Assembly: GCF_000685015.1 (NCBI RefSeq)
Contig: NZ_BAYA01000029.1
Location: 47,820-111,819, forward strand
Source of the DNA: Paraburkholderia bannensis NBRC 103871
GTDB lineage: Bacteria; Pseudomonadota; Gammaproteobacteria; Burkholderiales; Burkholderiaceae
Length of the DNA: 64,000 nt
Direction of reading: 5' to 3'
The translations under genes and the position numbers were made by a program. Numbering within the stretch: the first letter of the stretch is position 1; each line of letters starts with the position of its first letter. The notes beneath the pieces are model-generated. The model worked only from the letters and a program-made list of their open reading frames with translations, had not been told where the DNA came from and ran no database searches. Of the stretch, positions 16,948 through 25,312 are shown in pieces.

Positions 16948-18705
16948 TCAAGCCTCGCAAGTCCCGCCCGCCAGCAGGAACGGCACCGGCGCAAGCAGCG
17001 TGCGCAAGGCCTGCAGCGTAATGGGCCGCGAAAACCAGAACCCTTGCGCCTCGTCGCAACCCAGCTCGCGCAGACGCTCGGCTTGCGCAGCGGTCTCGAT
17101 GCCTTCAGCCGTCACCTTCATCTCCAGCGCGTGCGCCATCGAAATGATCGCGCCCACCAGCGCCTCGCTGCGCGGGTCGCTCGCCATCTTCGCGACGAAC
17201 GAGCGGTCGATCTTGAGGCGATTGAGCGGCAGGCTAGCGAGCCACGCGAGATTCGAATAGCCCGTGCCGAAGTCGTCCACCGCCACCTCGATGCCCAGCG
17301 CGCGTAGGGCGTGCAGCGTGCGCACGGTGCGTCCCGCATCGGCGAACAGCATGCTTTCGGTAATTTCGATTTCGAGCTGTTCGGGCGCGAGTGCGGCGCG
17401 CTCCAGGGCGGCCTCGACCTGCGCGGCGAACTGTGGATTGGTGAACTGTTGCGGCGAAACGTTCACGGCCACCTTCGGCAGCGTGCGCGCGAGGCGCTGT
17501 AACTGGCCGGTTTCGCGGCAGGCCGTCTCCATGACCCATGCGCCGATGGCGTCGATCAGCGCGGCTTCCTCCGCGATCGGGATGAATTCGCCGGGGCTCA
17601 CGAGTCCATGCACGGGATGGCGCCAGCGCAGCAGCGCTTCGGACTGCACGATCGCGCCGGTTTGCAGCGATACGCGCGGTTGATAGAGCAGAAATAGTTC
17701 GCGTCCGTCGATGGCGTGGCGCAACGCATTTTCCAGCTCCAGCTGGCGCGTGGCGCGCTGCTCCTGCGCGCGCACGAAGCGGCACACCTGGCCGCGTCCT
17801 GCGCGGCGCGCTTCGGAGACGGCCACGCCCGCGCGGCGCACGAGCGTGGCGGCGTCGTCGCCATCGGCGGGATGGCGCGCGGTGCCGACGTTCAGGTTCA
17901 CCCGCGCGTTGCGCCTGCCTTGCGCGCGCGCTTCGTGCGGCGTCTGCATTGGGCCAGGTGCGGGGTCGTCGCCTTGCGCGAACGCTTCGACGAGGTCTTG
18001 CGCGGCCTGCGAGGCATCGTCGCCGCGTCCCGGCAGCGCCAGCGCGAACTGGTCGCCGCCAATGAAGCCCATCGGCACGTCGCCGCATTGCGCGTGGGCG
18101 AGGCGGCGTAGCCGCGCGCCCGCATATTCGAGCGCGAGATCGGCGCCTTCTGGGCCGAGCGCCTCGCGCGTCTTCTGCAGGTCGTCGATTTCGATGACCA
18201 GCACCGTGAGCGGCTCGCCGCTGCGGCGGCTGCGCGCCAGCGAAAGATCGAGCCGTTCGAGGAACAGCTCGCGATTGGGCAGGCGCGTCGCGCTGTCGTG
18301 ATTGGAGACGTACCAGAGCCGCGCTTCGGCGTGCGCGTGCCGCGTGGTGTCCACGGCGATGCCGATGTAGTGGCCCGCGTAGTGTTCCTCCAGCGCGCCC
18401 GTGAGCGGCGCCATCGCGAGCGAAACCGGCACGCGCGTGCCGTTGCGCCGCACATAGGCCCACTCGCCGCGAAACTGCGCAAGCGCGCCCGCGCTGGTGG
18501 CGGGCAACGGCCCGACGCGCCGCACGACTTCCGCGGGATCGTGCAGCGCGAGAAACTTGCGCTGGCCGATCAAGTCCTGCTCGCGGTAGCCCGTCAGTTG
18601 CTCATAGGCCGCGTTGACGCGCGCGAAAACGCCGTCGGGACGGCACAGGAAGGCGCCAAACGGCGCGGCGAGAAAGGCCGATTCATAGACGCTGGGCGTG
18701 CTCAT
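16948..18705 (-). CDS. PAS-GGDEF-EAL protein, probable c-di-GMP phosphodiesterase
   Basis: The 585-residue protein has a PAS domain (about 10-125), a GGDEF-type domain (about 130-290) and an EAL domain (about 315-570). The cyclase signature is GGDQF at 216-220, so cyclase activity is probably lost. The EAL side keeps SEALLRWRHP, NVSPQQF, EITESML, DDFGTGYSNL and KIDRSFV, all expected in an active phosphodiesterase. No membrane helix is visible, so a cytosolic sensor is likely. The start at 18705 directly opens the PAS domain. Loss of cyclase function is inferred from one motif. Confidence 0.92.
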   Translation of the reverse strand: MSTPSVYESAFLAAPFGAFLCRPDGVFARVNAAYEQLTGYREQDLIGQRKFLALHDPAEVVRRVGPLPATSAGALAQFRGEWAYVRRNGTRVPVSLAMAPLTGALEEHYAGHYIGIAVDTTRHAHAEARLWYVSNHDSATRLPNRELFLERLDLSLARSRRSGEPLTVLVIEIDDLQKTREALGPEGADLALEYAGARLRRLAHAQCGDVPMGFIGGDQFALALPGRGDDASQAAQDLVEAFAQGDDPAPGPMQTPHEARAQGRRNARVNLNVGTARHPADGDDAATLVRRAGVAVSEARRAGRGQVCRFVRAQEQRATRQLELENALRHAIDGRELFLLYQPRVSLQTGAIVQSEALLRWRHPVHGLVSPGEFIPIAEEAALIDAIGAWVMETACRETGQLQRLARTLPKVAVNVSPQQFTNPQFAAQVEAALERAALAPEQLEIEITESMLFADAGRTVRTLHALRALGIEVAVDDFGTGYSNLAWLASLPLNRLKIDRSFVAKMASDPRSEALVGAIISMAHALEMKVTAEGIETAAQAERLRELGCDEAQGFWFSRPITLQALRTLLAPVPFLLAGGTCEA

Positions 18706-18851
18706 CGAAGTCCTGTGCGCGAGGCATGGCGAAGCCGCGCGCCGCCGGGCGTAGCGGCGCGTGACGCCTTGTCGTTATAGCCAGCGACGAAGCAGGAGCC
18801 ATGCCATATCCGATGCGCGCGCAACGGACTTGAAAGACTGCGTAAGAGAAC

Positions 18852-18903
18852 GCGCGTAACGTAACGCGCGTCAGGCGTGCAGTGTGGGCGTTACGTTACG
18901 CGC
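18852..18903. terminator. 16-bp perfect inverted repeat, hairpin after the yciI gene
   Basis: GCGCGTAACGTAACGC at 18852-18867 is exactly mirrored by GCGTTACGTTACGCGC at 18888-18903, with a 20-base loop. It lies downstream of the minus-strand yciI/nudK-like genes and upstream of the PAS-GGDEF-EAL gene. No long T-run follows, so it may be a Rho-independent-like pause, an mRNA-stabilising hairpin or a protein site. Confidence 0.55.
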
Positions 18904-18925
18904 CGCGCGGCCTGTTCCGGCGTGC

Positions 18926-19222
18926 TCACTGGGCCTCGGGCCGCGGCAGGTTGAGGCCTGGCGCGAGGCGCGTGGCCTTGAATTCCGTGACGGTGTAGGC
19001 GGCGAGTCCCTGCTGCGCGAACGGGTCGCTCGCGAGGATCGCATCGAGGCGCGTGCGTTCCATGTTCGACGCGACGATCACGCCGCCATCGCGCGGTACG
19101 GTCGGCCCTGCCGCGATGAACAGCCCGGCGGCGAACTGCGCGTCGAGAAACGCGCGATGCGCGGGCAGGGCGTCGTCGATACGTTCGAGCGATGCGGTAT
19201 AGGTCAGCGAAACGATGTACAT
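18926..19222 (-). CDS. YciI family protein
   Basis: A 98-residue small ferredoxin-like-fold protein with the YciI layout: MYIVSLTYTASLERID, the PAHRAFLDAQFAAG helix with the conserved His, and AGPTVPRDGGVIV, then DPFAQQGLAAYTVTEF. Some members act as dehalogenase-like or chlorohydrolase enzymes, but most have no known function. It follows the nudK-like gene after only 9 bases, so they are co-transcribed. No signal sequence. Confidence 0.88.
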   Translation of the reverse strand: MYIVSLTYTASLERIDDALPAHRAFLDAQFAAGLFIAAGPTVPRDGGVIVASNMERTRLDAILASDPFAQQGLAAYTVTEFKATRLAPGLNLPRPEAQ

Positions 19223-19231
19223 GTGAAATCC

Positions 19232-19852
19232 CTAAGCAGAAGCTGGCGACGATTGTAGCGGCGCACCTGCGGCCAGCGACTGCAACGCCGCGTACTGCAG
19301 CAACATGATGGTCTTGCCATCGACGATCTCGCCGCGCTCGATGGCCGCCAGCGCGTCGCGCAAGGGCATCTCGATCACTTCGAGGTCTTCGCCTTCCTCC
19401 GCGATGCCGCCGCCCTTGCCGATGCGCGTGGAGGCGTCGTATTCGCCCAGATAGAAGTAGAGCTTCTCCGTCACCGAACCCGGGCTCATGAACGCCTCGA
19501 ACACCTTGCGCAGGTTGCGCACGCGGTAGCCGGTTTCCTCCTCGACTTCGGCGCGGATGCGCGCTTCGGGCGAAGCCTGGTCGAGCAGGCCGGCGGCGGC
19601 CTCGATCAGCATGCCGTCGTGGCCGTTGACGAAGGCGGGCATGCGGAACTGGCGCGTGAGCACGACGTTGCCGGTGGCGGGATTGTGCAGCAGGATCGTC
19701 GCGCCGTTGCCGCGATCGTAGGTTTCGCGGCTTTGCCGCTGCCAGCTGCCGTCGCGGCGCAGGTAGTCGAAGGTGACCTTGCGTAGCACGTACCAGTTGT
19801 CTGAAAGGACGGTGGTATCGACGATGCGAACGCGTTCCTGGGTGGTGATCAC
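19232..19852 (-). CDS. nudK: NUDIX hydrolase, NudK-like (GDP-mannose / ADP-ribose type pyrophosphatase)
   Basis: This 206-residue protein follows NudK through its length: TVLSDNWYVLRKVTFDY, ETYDRGNGATILL, RQFRMPAFVNG and the Nudix box region GLLDQASPEARIRAEVEEETGYR's core (EVEEETGYR). NudK hydrolyses GDP-mannose and related nucleotide sugars. The frame is open to a TTG at 19933, but GGAG six bases before the GTG at 19852 and the length of E. coli NudK both favour GTG 19852. The yciI gene follows immediately. Confidence 0.85.
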   Translation of the reverse strand: MITTQERVRIVDTTVLSDNWYVLRKVTFDYLRRDGSWQRQSRETYDRGNGATILLHNPATGNVVLTRQFRMPAFVNGHDGMLIEAAAGLLDQASPEARIRAEVEEETGYRVRNLRKVFEAFMSPGSVTEKLYFYLGEYDASTRIGKGGGIAEEGEDLEVIEMPLRDALAAIERGEIVDGKTIMLLQYAALQSLAAGAPLQSSPASA

Positions 19853-19910
19853 GGGCGTCTCCAGAAGAAGGGGAATGGCGGTGATCGACATTCCGACCGG
19901 CAGATGGTAA

Positions 19911-19950
19911 CGTGCAAACTCGTGCAGTTTCAAGAAAATTCGTGCAAACC
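19911..19950. promoter_or_regulatory. Phased CGTGCA repeats, candidate DeoR-type operator
   Basis: CGTGCAAACT (19911), CGTGCAGTTT (19921) and CGTGCAAACC (19941) begin 10 and 20 bases apart, on one helical face. The first two also form AAACT-cgtgc-AGTTT, an inverted repeat. The site lies just before the DeoR-type regulator start and in the nudK leader, so autoregulation is likely. Confidence 0.45.
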
Positions 19951-19959
19951 GTTCAAGCC

Positions 19960-20715
19960 ATGCTCACAAGCCAAAGAAAGAAAGCGATTCTCGATGCCCT
20001 GGAGCGCGACGGCCAGGTGCTGGCCAACGACCTGAGCGCGGCGTTCGGCGTATCGGAGGACACGGTGCGGCGCGACCTGCGCGAACTGGCGGCCGAAGGG
20101 CGTCTGCAACGCGTGCATGGCGGCGCGTTGCCCGCATCGCCCGCCGTCGCGCCGCTCGCTGCGCGCGAGGACATGGACGTGGCCGCGAAACAGCGCGTCG
20201 CGCGCAAGGCGGCGTCCATGATCGAGCCGGGACAGGTGGTGATCGTCGATGGCGGGACGACCAGCGCGTTGCTGGCGCAGTGTCTCGCGCCTGACCTGGT
20301 CGCGACCATCGTTACGCACAGCCCGAGCATCGCCGTGGCGCTCGCCTCGCACCCTCACGTCGAAGTCGTGCTGATCGGCGGGCGGCTTTACAAGCATTCG
20401 GTGGTGAGCGTGGGCGCGGCCGCCGTCGAGGCCATGTCCCACATTCACGCCGACCTCTATTTCATGGGCGTCACCGGCGTGCACGCGACAGCGGGCCTGA
20501 GCACCGGCGATTATGAGGAAGCCTATGTAAAGCGCGCGCTGGCGGCGCGTGCGGCGGAGACGGTGGTGCTCGCGTGCGCGTCGAAGCTCAACGCGGCGTC
20601 GCCATTTCGCATCGGCGGGCTGGAGCTTGCGCAAACGCTCGTGGTCGAGGCGAGTGCGTCCGCGAAACTCACGCGCCCGCTCGAAGAGGCCGGGTTGACG
20701 GTGGTTAAGGCCTGA
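19960..20715 (+). CDS. DeoR/GlpR-family transcriptional regulator
   Basis: The 251-residue protein has the DeoR N-terminal helix-turn-helix (RKKAILDALERDGQVLANDL, FGVSEDTVRRDLRELAAEG) and the sugar-phosphate-sensing C-terminal domain with VIVDGGTTSALLAQCL and GGRLYKHS. DeoR proteins mostly respond to phosphorylated sugars. The ATG at 19960 starts the standard domain; an in-frame upstream ATG at 19912 adds 16 unrelated residues. No sugar operon lies adjacent, so targets are unknown, but the divergent nudK/yciI genes share its control region. Confidence 0.9.
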   Translation: MLTSQRKKAILDALERDGQVLANDLSAAFGVSEDTVRRDLRELAAEGRLQRVHGGALPASPAVAPLAAREDMDVAAKQRVARKAASMIEPGQVVIVDGGTTSALLAQCLAPDLVATIVTHSPSIAVALASHPHVEVVLIGGRLYKHSVVSVGAAAVEAMSHIHADLYFMGVTGVHATAGLSTGDYEEAYVKRALAARAAETVVLACASKLNAASPFRIGGLELAQTLVVEASASAKLTRPLEEAGLTVVKA

Positions 20716-20726
20716 TGGCGGGCGAC

Positions 20727-20756
20727 GAGAAGGCAAGCACCGTGGGCCGCCTTCTT
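20727..20756. terminator. Hairpin between convergent genes
   Basis: GAGAAGGC at 20727-20734 pairs with GCCTTCTT at 20749-20756 (seven pairs plus a G-T), between the convergent DeoR-type and outer-membrane protein genes. There is no T-tract on either side, so termination is only suggested. Confidence 0.3.
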
Positions 20757-20762
20757 GTCCGC

Positions 20763-21671
20763 CTATATCGGGAAGCTGAACTGAACCCAGAGTTTGTCGC
20801 CCTGCGGCCGATTGCGCACCGCGAATTCATGCTGGTACTTCACGACGACGCCCGACGCAGGCCCCCACATGTAGCGCAGTTGCGGCCCGAGTGCGACGGT
20901 CTGGGCGCGGAATCCGTCGGTGCCCACCTCGACGCCGTTCTGCGTGTCGTCGGTGAACTGCTTGAGAAGCGTGCCTTGCAAGCCAAGCTGCAGGCGATTG
21001 TTGACCGAATAGCCAATCAGGTAATCGAGCATGGCAACCGTACCCGAGTGGTAATGAGTTGCGTGGTTCGGCGAGTTCATTTCCAGCAGGGTCGTCGTCG
21101 ATATTTCCAGGTCGGGACGCGGAAACCACGTCACGCTCGCGTAGGGCAAAAAGGCATACGTGTTGAGCCCCGTATTCGCAATGCGGTTGACCGAATAAGA
21201 GCCGGTCGGTACCGCGAATGAAGGCGAGAAAAACGCAAACAGCGTTTTAGACGGATTGGCGTAACCCAGCATCAGGGGTTCGAGAATCACGTCGCCGGGC
21301 GATGCCCGGTTGCCAGTCCCGCCCGGTGTCGAAAGATGCGTGTACAAAAGCGGCACGATCGCGCTGCTCGAAAGCGTGAACGGCCCCAGCGTCTCGCCCC
21401 ATGTATGCACGACCCGCGGCGTTTCTGCTACCACAGTCAGGTGGAAGCCCGGAACGGCGCTGGAGCCGTTGGATCCCGCGAACTTGCTGGATGAATAGTA
21501 AAGCGAATAGTTGAAATACTGCGTGCTTCCCGGTGGCGGCAACATGCCGTTTAAAACCGTATTGACGCCAAATGGATAACTGACCTGCCCGTTCTCGGTC
21601 GCATGAACGGGAAATGAAATCGCGGACGCGATCATGCCTGCGCCAAGCAGGCGCAAATAGATGGACTTCAT
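20763..21671 (-). CDS. Outer-membrane protein, phenol-degradation MetA / SphA family
   Basis: A 302-residue protein with a clear Sec signal peptide (MKSIYLRLLGAGMIASAISF, cleavage after HA near residue 24) and a beta-barrel pattern of alternating residues ending in VQFSFPI. It resembles the MetA/SphA family often encoded in aromatic degradation clusters and proposed to admit hydrophobic substrates. The ATG at 21671 has GGAG upstream; the frame extends further but into non-signal sequence. It is convergent with the DeoR regulator gene and on the same strand as the LysR gene just upstream of it. Confidence 0.8.
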   Translation of the reverse strand: MKSIYLRLLGAGMIASAISFPVHATENGQVSYPFGVNTVLNGMLPPPGSTQYFNYSLYYSSSKFAGSNGSSAVPGFHLTVVAETPRVVHTWGETLGPFTLSSSAIVPLLYTHLSTPGGTGNRASPGDVILEPLMLGYANPSKTLFAFFSPSFAVPTGSYSVNRIANTGLNTYAFLPYASVTWFPRPDLEISTTTLLEMNSPNHATHYHSGTVAMLDYLIGYSVNNRLQLGLQGTLLKQFTDDTQNGVEVGTDGFRAQTVALGPQLRYMWGPASGVVVKYQHEFAVRNRPQGDKLWVQFSFPI

Positions 21672-21935
21672 GCCGTCTCCAAGCCTCGTAATAGTTCGTT
21701 GTACTTTGTGTCTCTCGCCGCACATTGCCGTGCGGTGGTGTTGATTGCAGCGAAGCTGCTGCCCTATGCGTTCGAGGCAGACGCAATGTAGAACGAGCGC
21801 GCCTGGAGAAAAAGGCGTCCCTGGGGAGAACAGTTCTACGCGAGGCGGAGAAATATGCCGGGGCGCCTCGCGGGAGGCGGCCAGCGTGTGACGGACAGGA
21901 GAGCGGAAGCCGTGGAGGCGTTCAACGCACCACGT

Positions 21936-22859
21936 TCAAGGCGCGATTTCGTTCCACCGGCGCGCAAGGCCGAGCCGTTCGAAGCGCTCGATCAGGAATT
22001 CCGTGAAGACGCGAATCTTCGCCGGCTGATGGCGGCGGCTTTGATACGCGATATTGATGGTGAGCGCCGGCAGCTTCCAGTCGGTGAGCACGGGCACCAG
22101 CTTGCCGGCGACGATGTCGCCGTGAATGATGTACAGCGGCTGGATCAGGATGCCGAGATCGGCAAGCGCCGCCGCGCGGATCACTTGTCCCTCGTTTGCG
22201 TCGAGCACGCTCTTGATGGAGACCGACTGGCATTTCGCGCCGCGCTGGAAATGCAGCACGTACGGATCGTTGGCGAGGTTGTACACCAGCATGTCGTGCC
22301 CGGCCAGCGCGTCCGGCGTCGTGGGCGTTCCGCGCCTGGCCAGATAGGCGGGCGTGGCGGCCAGCACGCGCCGCGTCTCGGCGAGCTTGCGAACAGTGAT
22401 GCCGGAGTCGGCCTCGTGCTCGCGCGTGCGGATCGCCACGTCGATGCCCGCTTCGATGAAGTCGGGATAGCGATTGGCCGCGATGATCTGCACGTTCACG
22501 TTGGGATAGCGCTGATGGAATTCGCGCAGCGCGGGCGCGATGTAAATCGACGCGAACGAAACCGAAGCGGTTACGCGCAGTGTGCCGGTCGGATTCACGG
22601 TTGCCTCGCTGACTGCCGCGTCGGCTTCGGTCAGCTCGGCCATGATGGCAGTGCACCGCCGGTGATATTCGTGCCCGGCGTCGGTCAGCCACAAGCGGCG
22701 CGTGGTGCGTTCAATCAAGCGCGCGGACAGGCGCTCCTCAAGCGCATTCAGGCAGCGGCTGGCCGCGGCGCTCGACATCCCGAGCCGCTCGGCGGCCTTC
22801 GAAAGACTGCCCAACTCGGCTACCTGCACAAAAAATTCGATCTGCGCCCACTTGTCCAT
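21936..22859 (-). CDS. LysR-family regulator of the hydroxyquinol cluster
   Basis: A 307-residue LysR regulator of the CrgA-like subgroup, with the N-terminal DNA-binding helix (FFVQVAELGSLSKAAERLGM, AASRCLNALEERLSARL) and the effector domain beginning at GTLRVTASVSF. It diverges from the hydroxyquinol dioxygenase gene, with 118 bases between the two starts, the classic arrangement for a LysR activator of a catabolic operon. The effector is likely a pathway intermediate (inference). Confidence 0.92.
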   Translation of the reverse strand: MDKWAQIEFFVQVAELGSLSKAAERLGMSSAAASRCLNALEERLSARLIERTTRRLWLTDAGHEYHRRCTAIMAELTEADAAVSEATVNPTGTLRVTASVSFASIYIAPALREFHQRYPNVNVQIIAANRYPDFIEAGIDVAIRTREHEADSGITVRKLAETRRVLAATPAYLARRGTPTTPDALAGHDMLVYNLANDPYVLHFQRGAKCQSVSIKSVLDANEGQVIRAAALADLGILIQPLYIIHGDIVAGKLVPVLTDWKLPALTINIAYQSRRHQPAKIRVFTEFLIERFERLGLARRWNEIAP

Positions 22860-22977
22860 CTATTCGATTTCTCCATCCAGCGGAAAACAAAACTCCGCGA
22901 AACCCTATTTTTTCCTTCTCAGGAAGTAATTAATCTTACTCCTACGATCCATTAAATGGCATCCGGAGACAACCGAC
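22860..22977. promoter_or_regulatory. Divergent LysR/hydroxyquinol operon promoter with dyad
   Basis: Within this gap AGTAA (22925-22929) and TTACT (22936-22940) form an inverted repeat with a six-base centre, in an AT-rich patch. GGAG at 22965-22968 is the ribosome-binding site for the GTG at 22978. The dyad is a candidate LysR operator. Confidence 0.4.
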
Positions 22978-23868
22978 GTGCGCAACATTAACGAAGACAC
23001 CATCACCCAGGCCGTGATCGCCGCGATGATGGACTGCAGGAACCCGCGGCTGCTGACCGTCATGACCAGCCTCGTGCAGCACCTGCACTCCTTCGCCCGC
23101 GAGGTCAACCTGACCGAGGCGGAATGGGAAACGGCGATCCGCTTCCTGACCGAGACGGGCCACATCACCGACGACAAGCGGCAGGAATTCATCCTTTTGT
23201 CCGACACGCTGGGCCTGTCGACCCTCGTGACCGCGCAGAACAACGCCAAGCCGGCGGCATGCACCGAATCGACGGTATTCGGCCCTTTCTTTGTCGAAGG
23301 CGCACCCGAATTGCCGCTCGGATCCGACATTGCCAATGGCGCGTGCGGCGAGCCCTGTTTCGTCAGCGCCCGGGTGCGCGGACTCGACGGACAACCCGTG
23401 GCCGGTGCTTGCATGGACGTCTGGCAATCGGACGACGAGGGTCACTACGACGTGCAGATTCCCTGTGCTTCCGGTGAACACACGCATCGTGCGCGAGCGC
23501 GTTTTCATACGGATGCGCAAGGGCGCGTCCACTTCCGCTCCATTGTGGCCGTGCCGTATCCGATCCCGCACGATGGGCCGGTGGGGCGCATGCTCGAAGC
23601 GCTGGGGCGGCATCCCTGGCGGCCCGCGCACCTGCATTTCATGATCGTGGCGCCCGGCTACGAGCGTCTGATCACGCATGTCTTTCGCGATGGCGGCCCC
23701 TATCTCGACTCGGACGCGGTGTTCGGCGTGCGATCGACGCTGGTTGCCGACTGGGTGCGCCACGAAGCGGGTGCCGCGCCGGACGGTACGCACTCCGAAG
23801 TGCCGTTCTACACGCTCGATTACGACTTCGTGCTGAACCCGGCCGCCGTGGGCGAGGTGCAGGCGTGA
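22978..23868 (+). CDS. Hydroxyquinol 1,2-dioxygenase (intradiol)
   Basis: The 296-residue enzyme has the intradiol dioxygenase fold with an N-terminal linker helix domain and the Fe(III) ligands Tyr157 (DEGHYDVQ), Tyr194 (AVPYPIP), His218 and His220 (RPAHLHF). The AACTESTVFGPFFVEGAP block and overall length fit hydroxyquinol (1,2,4-trihydroxybenzene) dioxygenase better than catechol dioxygenase, and the maleylacetate reductase downstream supports this. It cleaves the ring between the two hydroxyls to maleylacetate. Start is a GTG with GGAG nine bases upstream. It is the first gene of a five-gene operon. Confidence 0.93.
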   Translation: MRNINEDTITQAVIAAMMDCRNPRLLTVMTSLVQHLHSFAREVNLTEAEWETAIRFLTETGHITDDKRQEFILLSDTLGLSTLVTAQNNAKPAACTESTVFGPFFVEGAPELPLGSDIANGACGEPCFVSARVRGLDGQPVAGACMDVWQSDDEGHYDVQIPCASGEHTHRARARFHTDAQGRVHFRSIVAVPYPIPHDGPVGRMLEALGRHPWRPAHLHFMIVAPGYERLITHVFRDGGPYLDSDAVFGVRSTLVADWVRHEAGAAPDGTHSEVPFYTLDYDFVLNPAAVGEVQA

Positions 23869-24167
23869 TCCGGCATATCGTCATGTGGCGTCTCGCGGGT
23901 GAATCGGCGGACGAACAGCGCCACGCACGCGAGCGCGTCAAAGCGGCGTTCGAGTCGCTGCGCGGTCGGATCCCCGGTTTGCAGGAGATTGAAATCGGTT
24001 GCGACCTGAGCGCGGCGGACTATGCCTGCGATGTCGTGCTGGTCGCCGATTTCGAGTCGCAGCACGCCCTCGATAGCTACGCGACGCATCCTGAACACCT
24101 GCGCGTGCGCGAGGAACTGGCGGCGCTGCGCATCGCGCGCCACCAGGTCGATTACCTGCGTCACTGA
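23865..24167 (+). CDS. Dabb (stress-responsive A/B barrel) family protein
   Basis: A 100-residue dimeric alpha/beta barrel protein: MIRHIVMWRL at the start and DVVLVADFESQHALDSYATHPEH later are typical of Dabb proteins. Its GTG overlaps the dioxygenase stop by four bases, so translation is coupled. Dabb proteins recur in hydroxyquinol and resorcinol clusters without a settled role. A small ligand-binding or intermediate-handling function is inference. Confidence 0.88.
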   Translation: MIRHIVMWRLAGESADEQRHARERVKAAFESLRGRIPGLQEIEIGCDLSAADYACDVVLVADFESQHALDSYATHPEHLRVREELAALRIARHQVDYLRH

Positions 24168-24181
24168 GTCCGGAGCATTTC

Positions 24182-25246
24182 ATGCCGAACCCATTTGTCT
24201 ATCAAGCCCAGCCAGGCCGAGTCGTGTTCGGCGCTGGCGCCCTGCAACAACTCGAAGCCGAACTGGACGCACTGGGCGCCCGGCGCGCCATCGTGCTCTC
24301 CACGCCGGAGCAGCGCCCGGGCGCTGAAGCAATCGCCCAGCGCTTGGGTGAGCGCTCGGCTGGCGTATTCGACCGTGCGGTCATGCACGTGCCCATCGAG
24401 ACCGCCCGCGAGGCCCGCGAAGTGGCGCGCGAGCGCGGCGCCGACTGCGCCATTGCCCTTGGCGGCGGATCCACGATCGGACTGGGCAAGGCCATCGCGC
24501 TGGACAGCGGCCTGCCGATCCTGGCCGTGCCGACTACATACTCCGGCAGCGAAATGACGCCGATCTACGGCATCACGCAGAACGGCGAGAAACGCACCGG
24601 CGCCGATGCGCGCGTACTGCCCCGAACCGTGATCTACGACCCGGAGCTCACGCTCACGCTGCCGGTCGACATCTCCGTGACCAGCGGCATCAACGCCATT
24701 GCGCACGCGGCCGAGGGGCTCTACGCGGCCAGCGGCAACCCGATCACGAGCATGATGGCGCTGGAAGGCATCCGTGCGCTGGCCATCGGGCTGCCGGGCA
24801 TCCACGAGAATCCGCGCGATATCGAAGCACGCGGCTCGGCTCTGTATGGCGCATGGCTGTGCGGTACGGTGCTGGCCCACGGCGGCATGGCGCTGCATCA
24901 CAAGCTGTGTCACACGCTGGGCGGCAGCTTCAACCTGCCCCATGCGCCGACGCATACCGTCGTGCTGCCGTACGTGCTGGCCTTCAACGCCCCCTTTGCC
25001 GAAGACGCCATGCGCCGCATGGCGCAGGCACTGGGAACGCAATACAGCGCCGCTGCGGGCGTGTGGGAGCTGGCCCATCGCAACGGTGCGCCTACCTCGC
25101 TGCGGGCACTGGGCATGTCGGAATCCGACCTTGACCGCGCAGCCGATATCGCGACGGAGCGGCCGTACTGGAATCCGCGCCCGCTTGACCGGGCGGCCGT
25201 GCGCGCCGTGTTGCAGGCCGCTTTCGACGGTGCCAGGCCAGCCTGA
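24182..25246 (+). CDS. Maleylacetate reductase
   Basis: A 354-residue iron-type alcohol dehydrogenase-fold enzyme. It shows the dinucleotide loop GGGSTIGLGKAIAL, the TTYSGSEMTPIYGIT block and metal-region His in HHKLCHTLGG and HAPTHTVVLPY. This combination marks maleylacetate reductases, which convert maleylacetate to 3-oxoadipate with NAD(P)H. It takes the dioxygenase product and delivers it to the beta-ketoadipate pathway, whose later genes are not in this window. Confidence 0.94.
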   Translation: MPNPFVYQAQPGRVVFGAGALQQLEAELDALGARRAIVLSTPEQRPGAEAIAQRLGERSAGVFDRAVMHVPIETAREAREVARERGADCAIALGGGSTIGLGKAIALDSGLPILAVPTTYSGSEMTPIYGITQNGEKRTGADARVLPRTVIYDPELTLTLPVDISVTSGINAIAHAAEGLYAASGNPITSMMALEGIRALAIGLPGIHENPRDIEARGSALYGAWLCGTVLAHGGMALHHKLCHTLGGSFNLPHAPTHTVVLPYVLAFNAPFAEDAMRRMAQALGTQYSAAAGVWELAHRNGAPTSLRALGMSESDLDRAADIATERPYWNPRPLDRAAVRAVLQAAFDGARPA

Positions 25247-25312
25247 GTCTGGCCGCCCGTTCACGGGACACGCCATTGCGCCTTTCAAAAAATAGCTTAA
25301 GGAGACAAGATC

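Noticed and set aside
22910..22915. T-run before the hydroxyquinol dioxygenase
   Set aside because: No stable stem precedes it, so it is not a terminator.
24182..25246. Maleylacetate reductase as a generic alcohol dehydrogenase
   Set aside because: The motif set and position after hydroxyquinol dioxygenase favour the reductase call.
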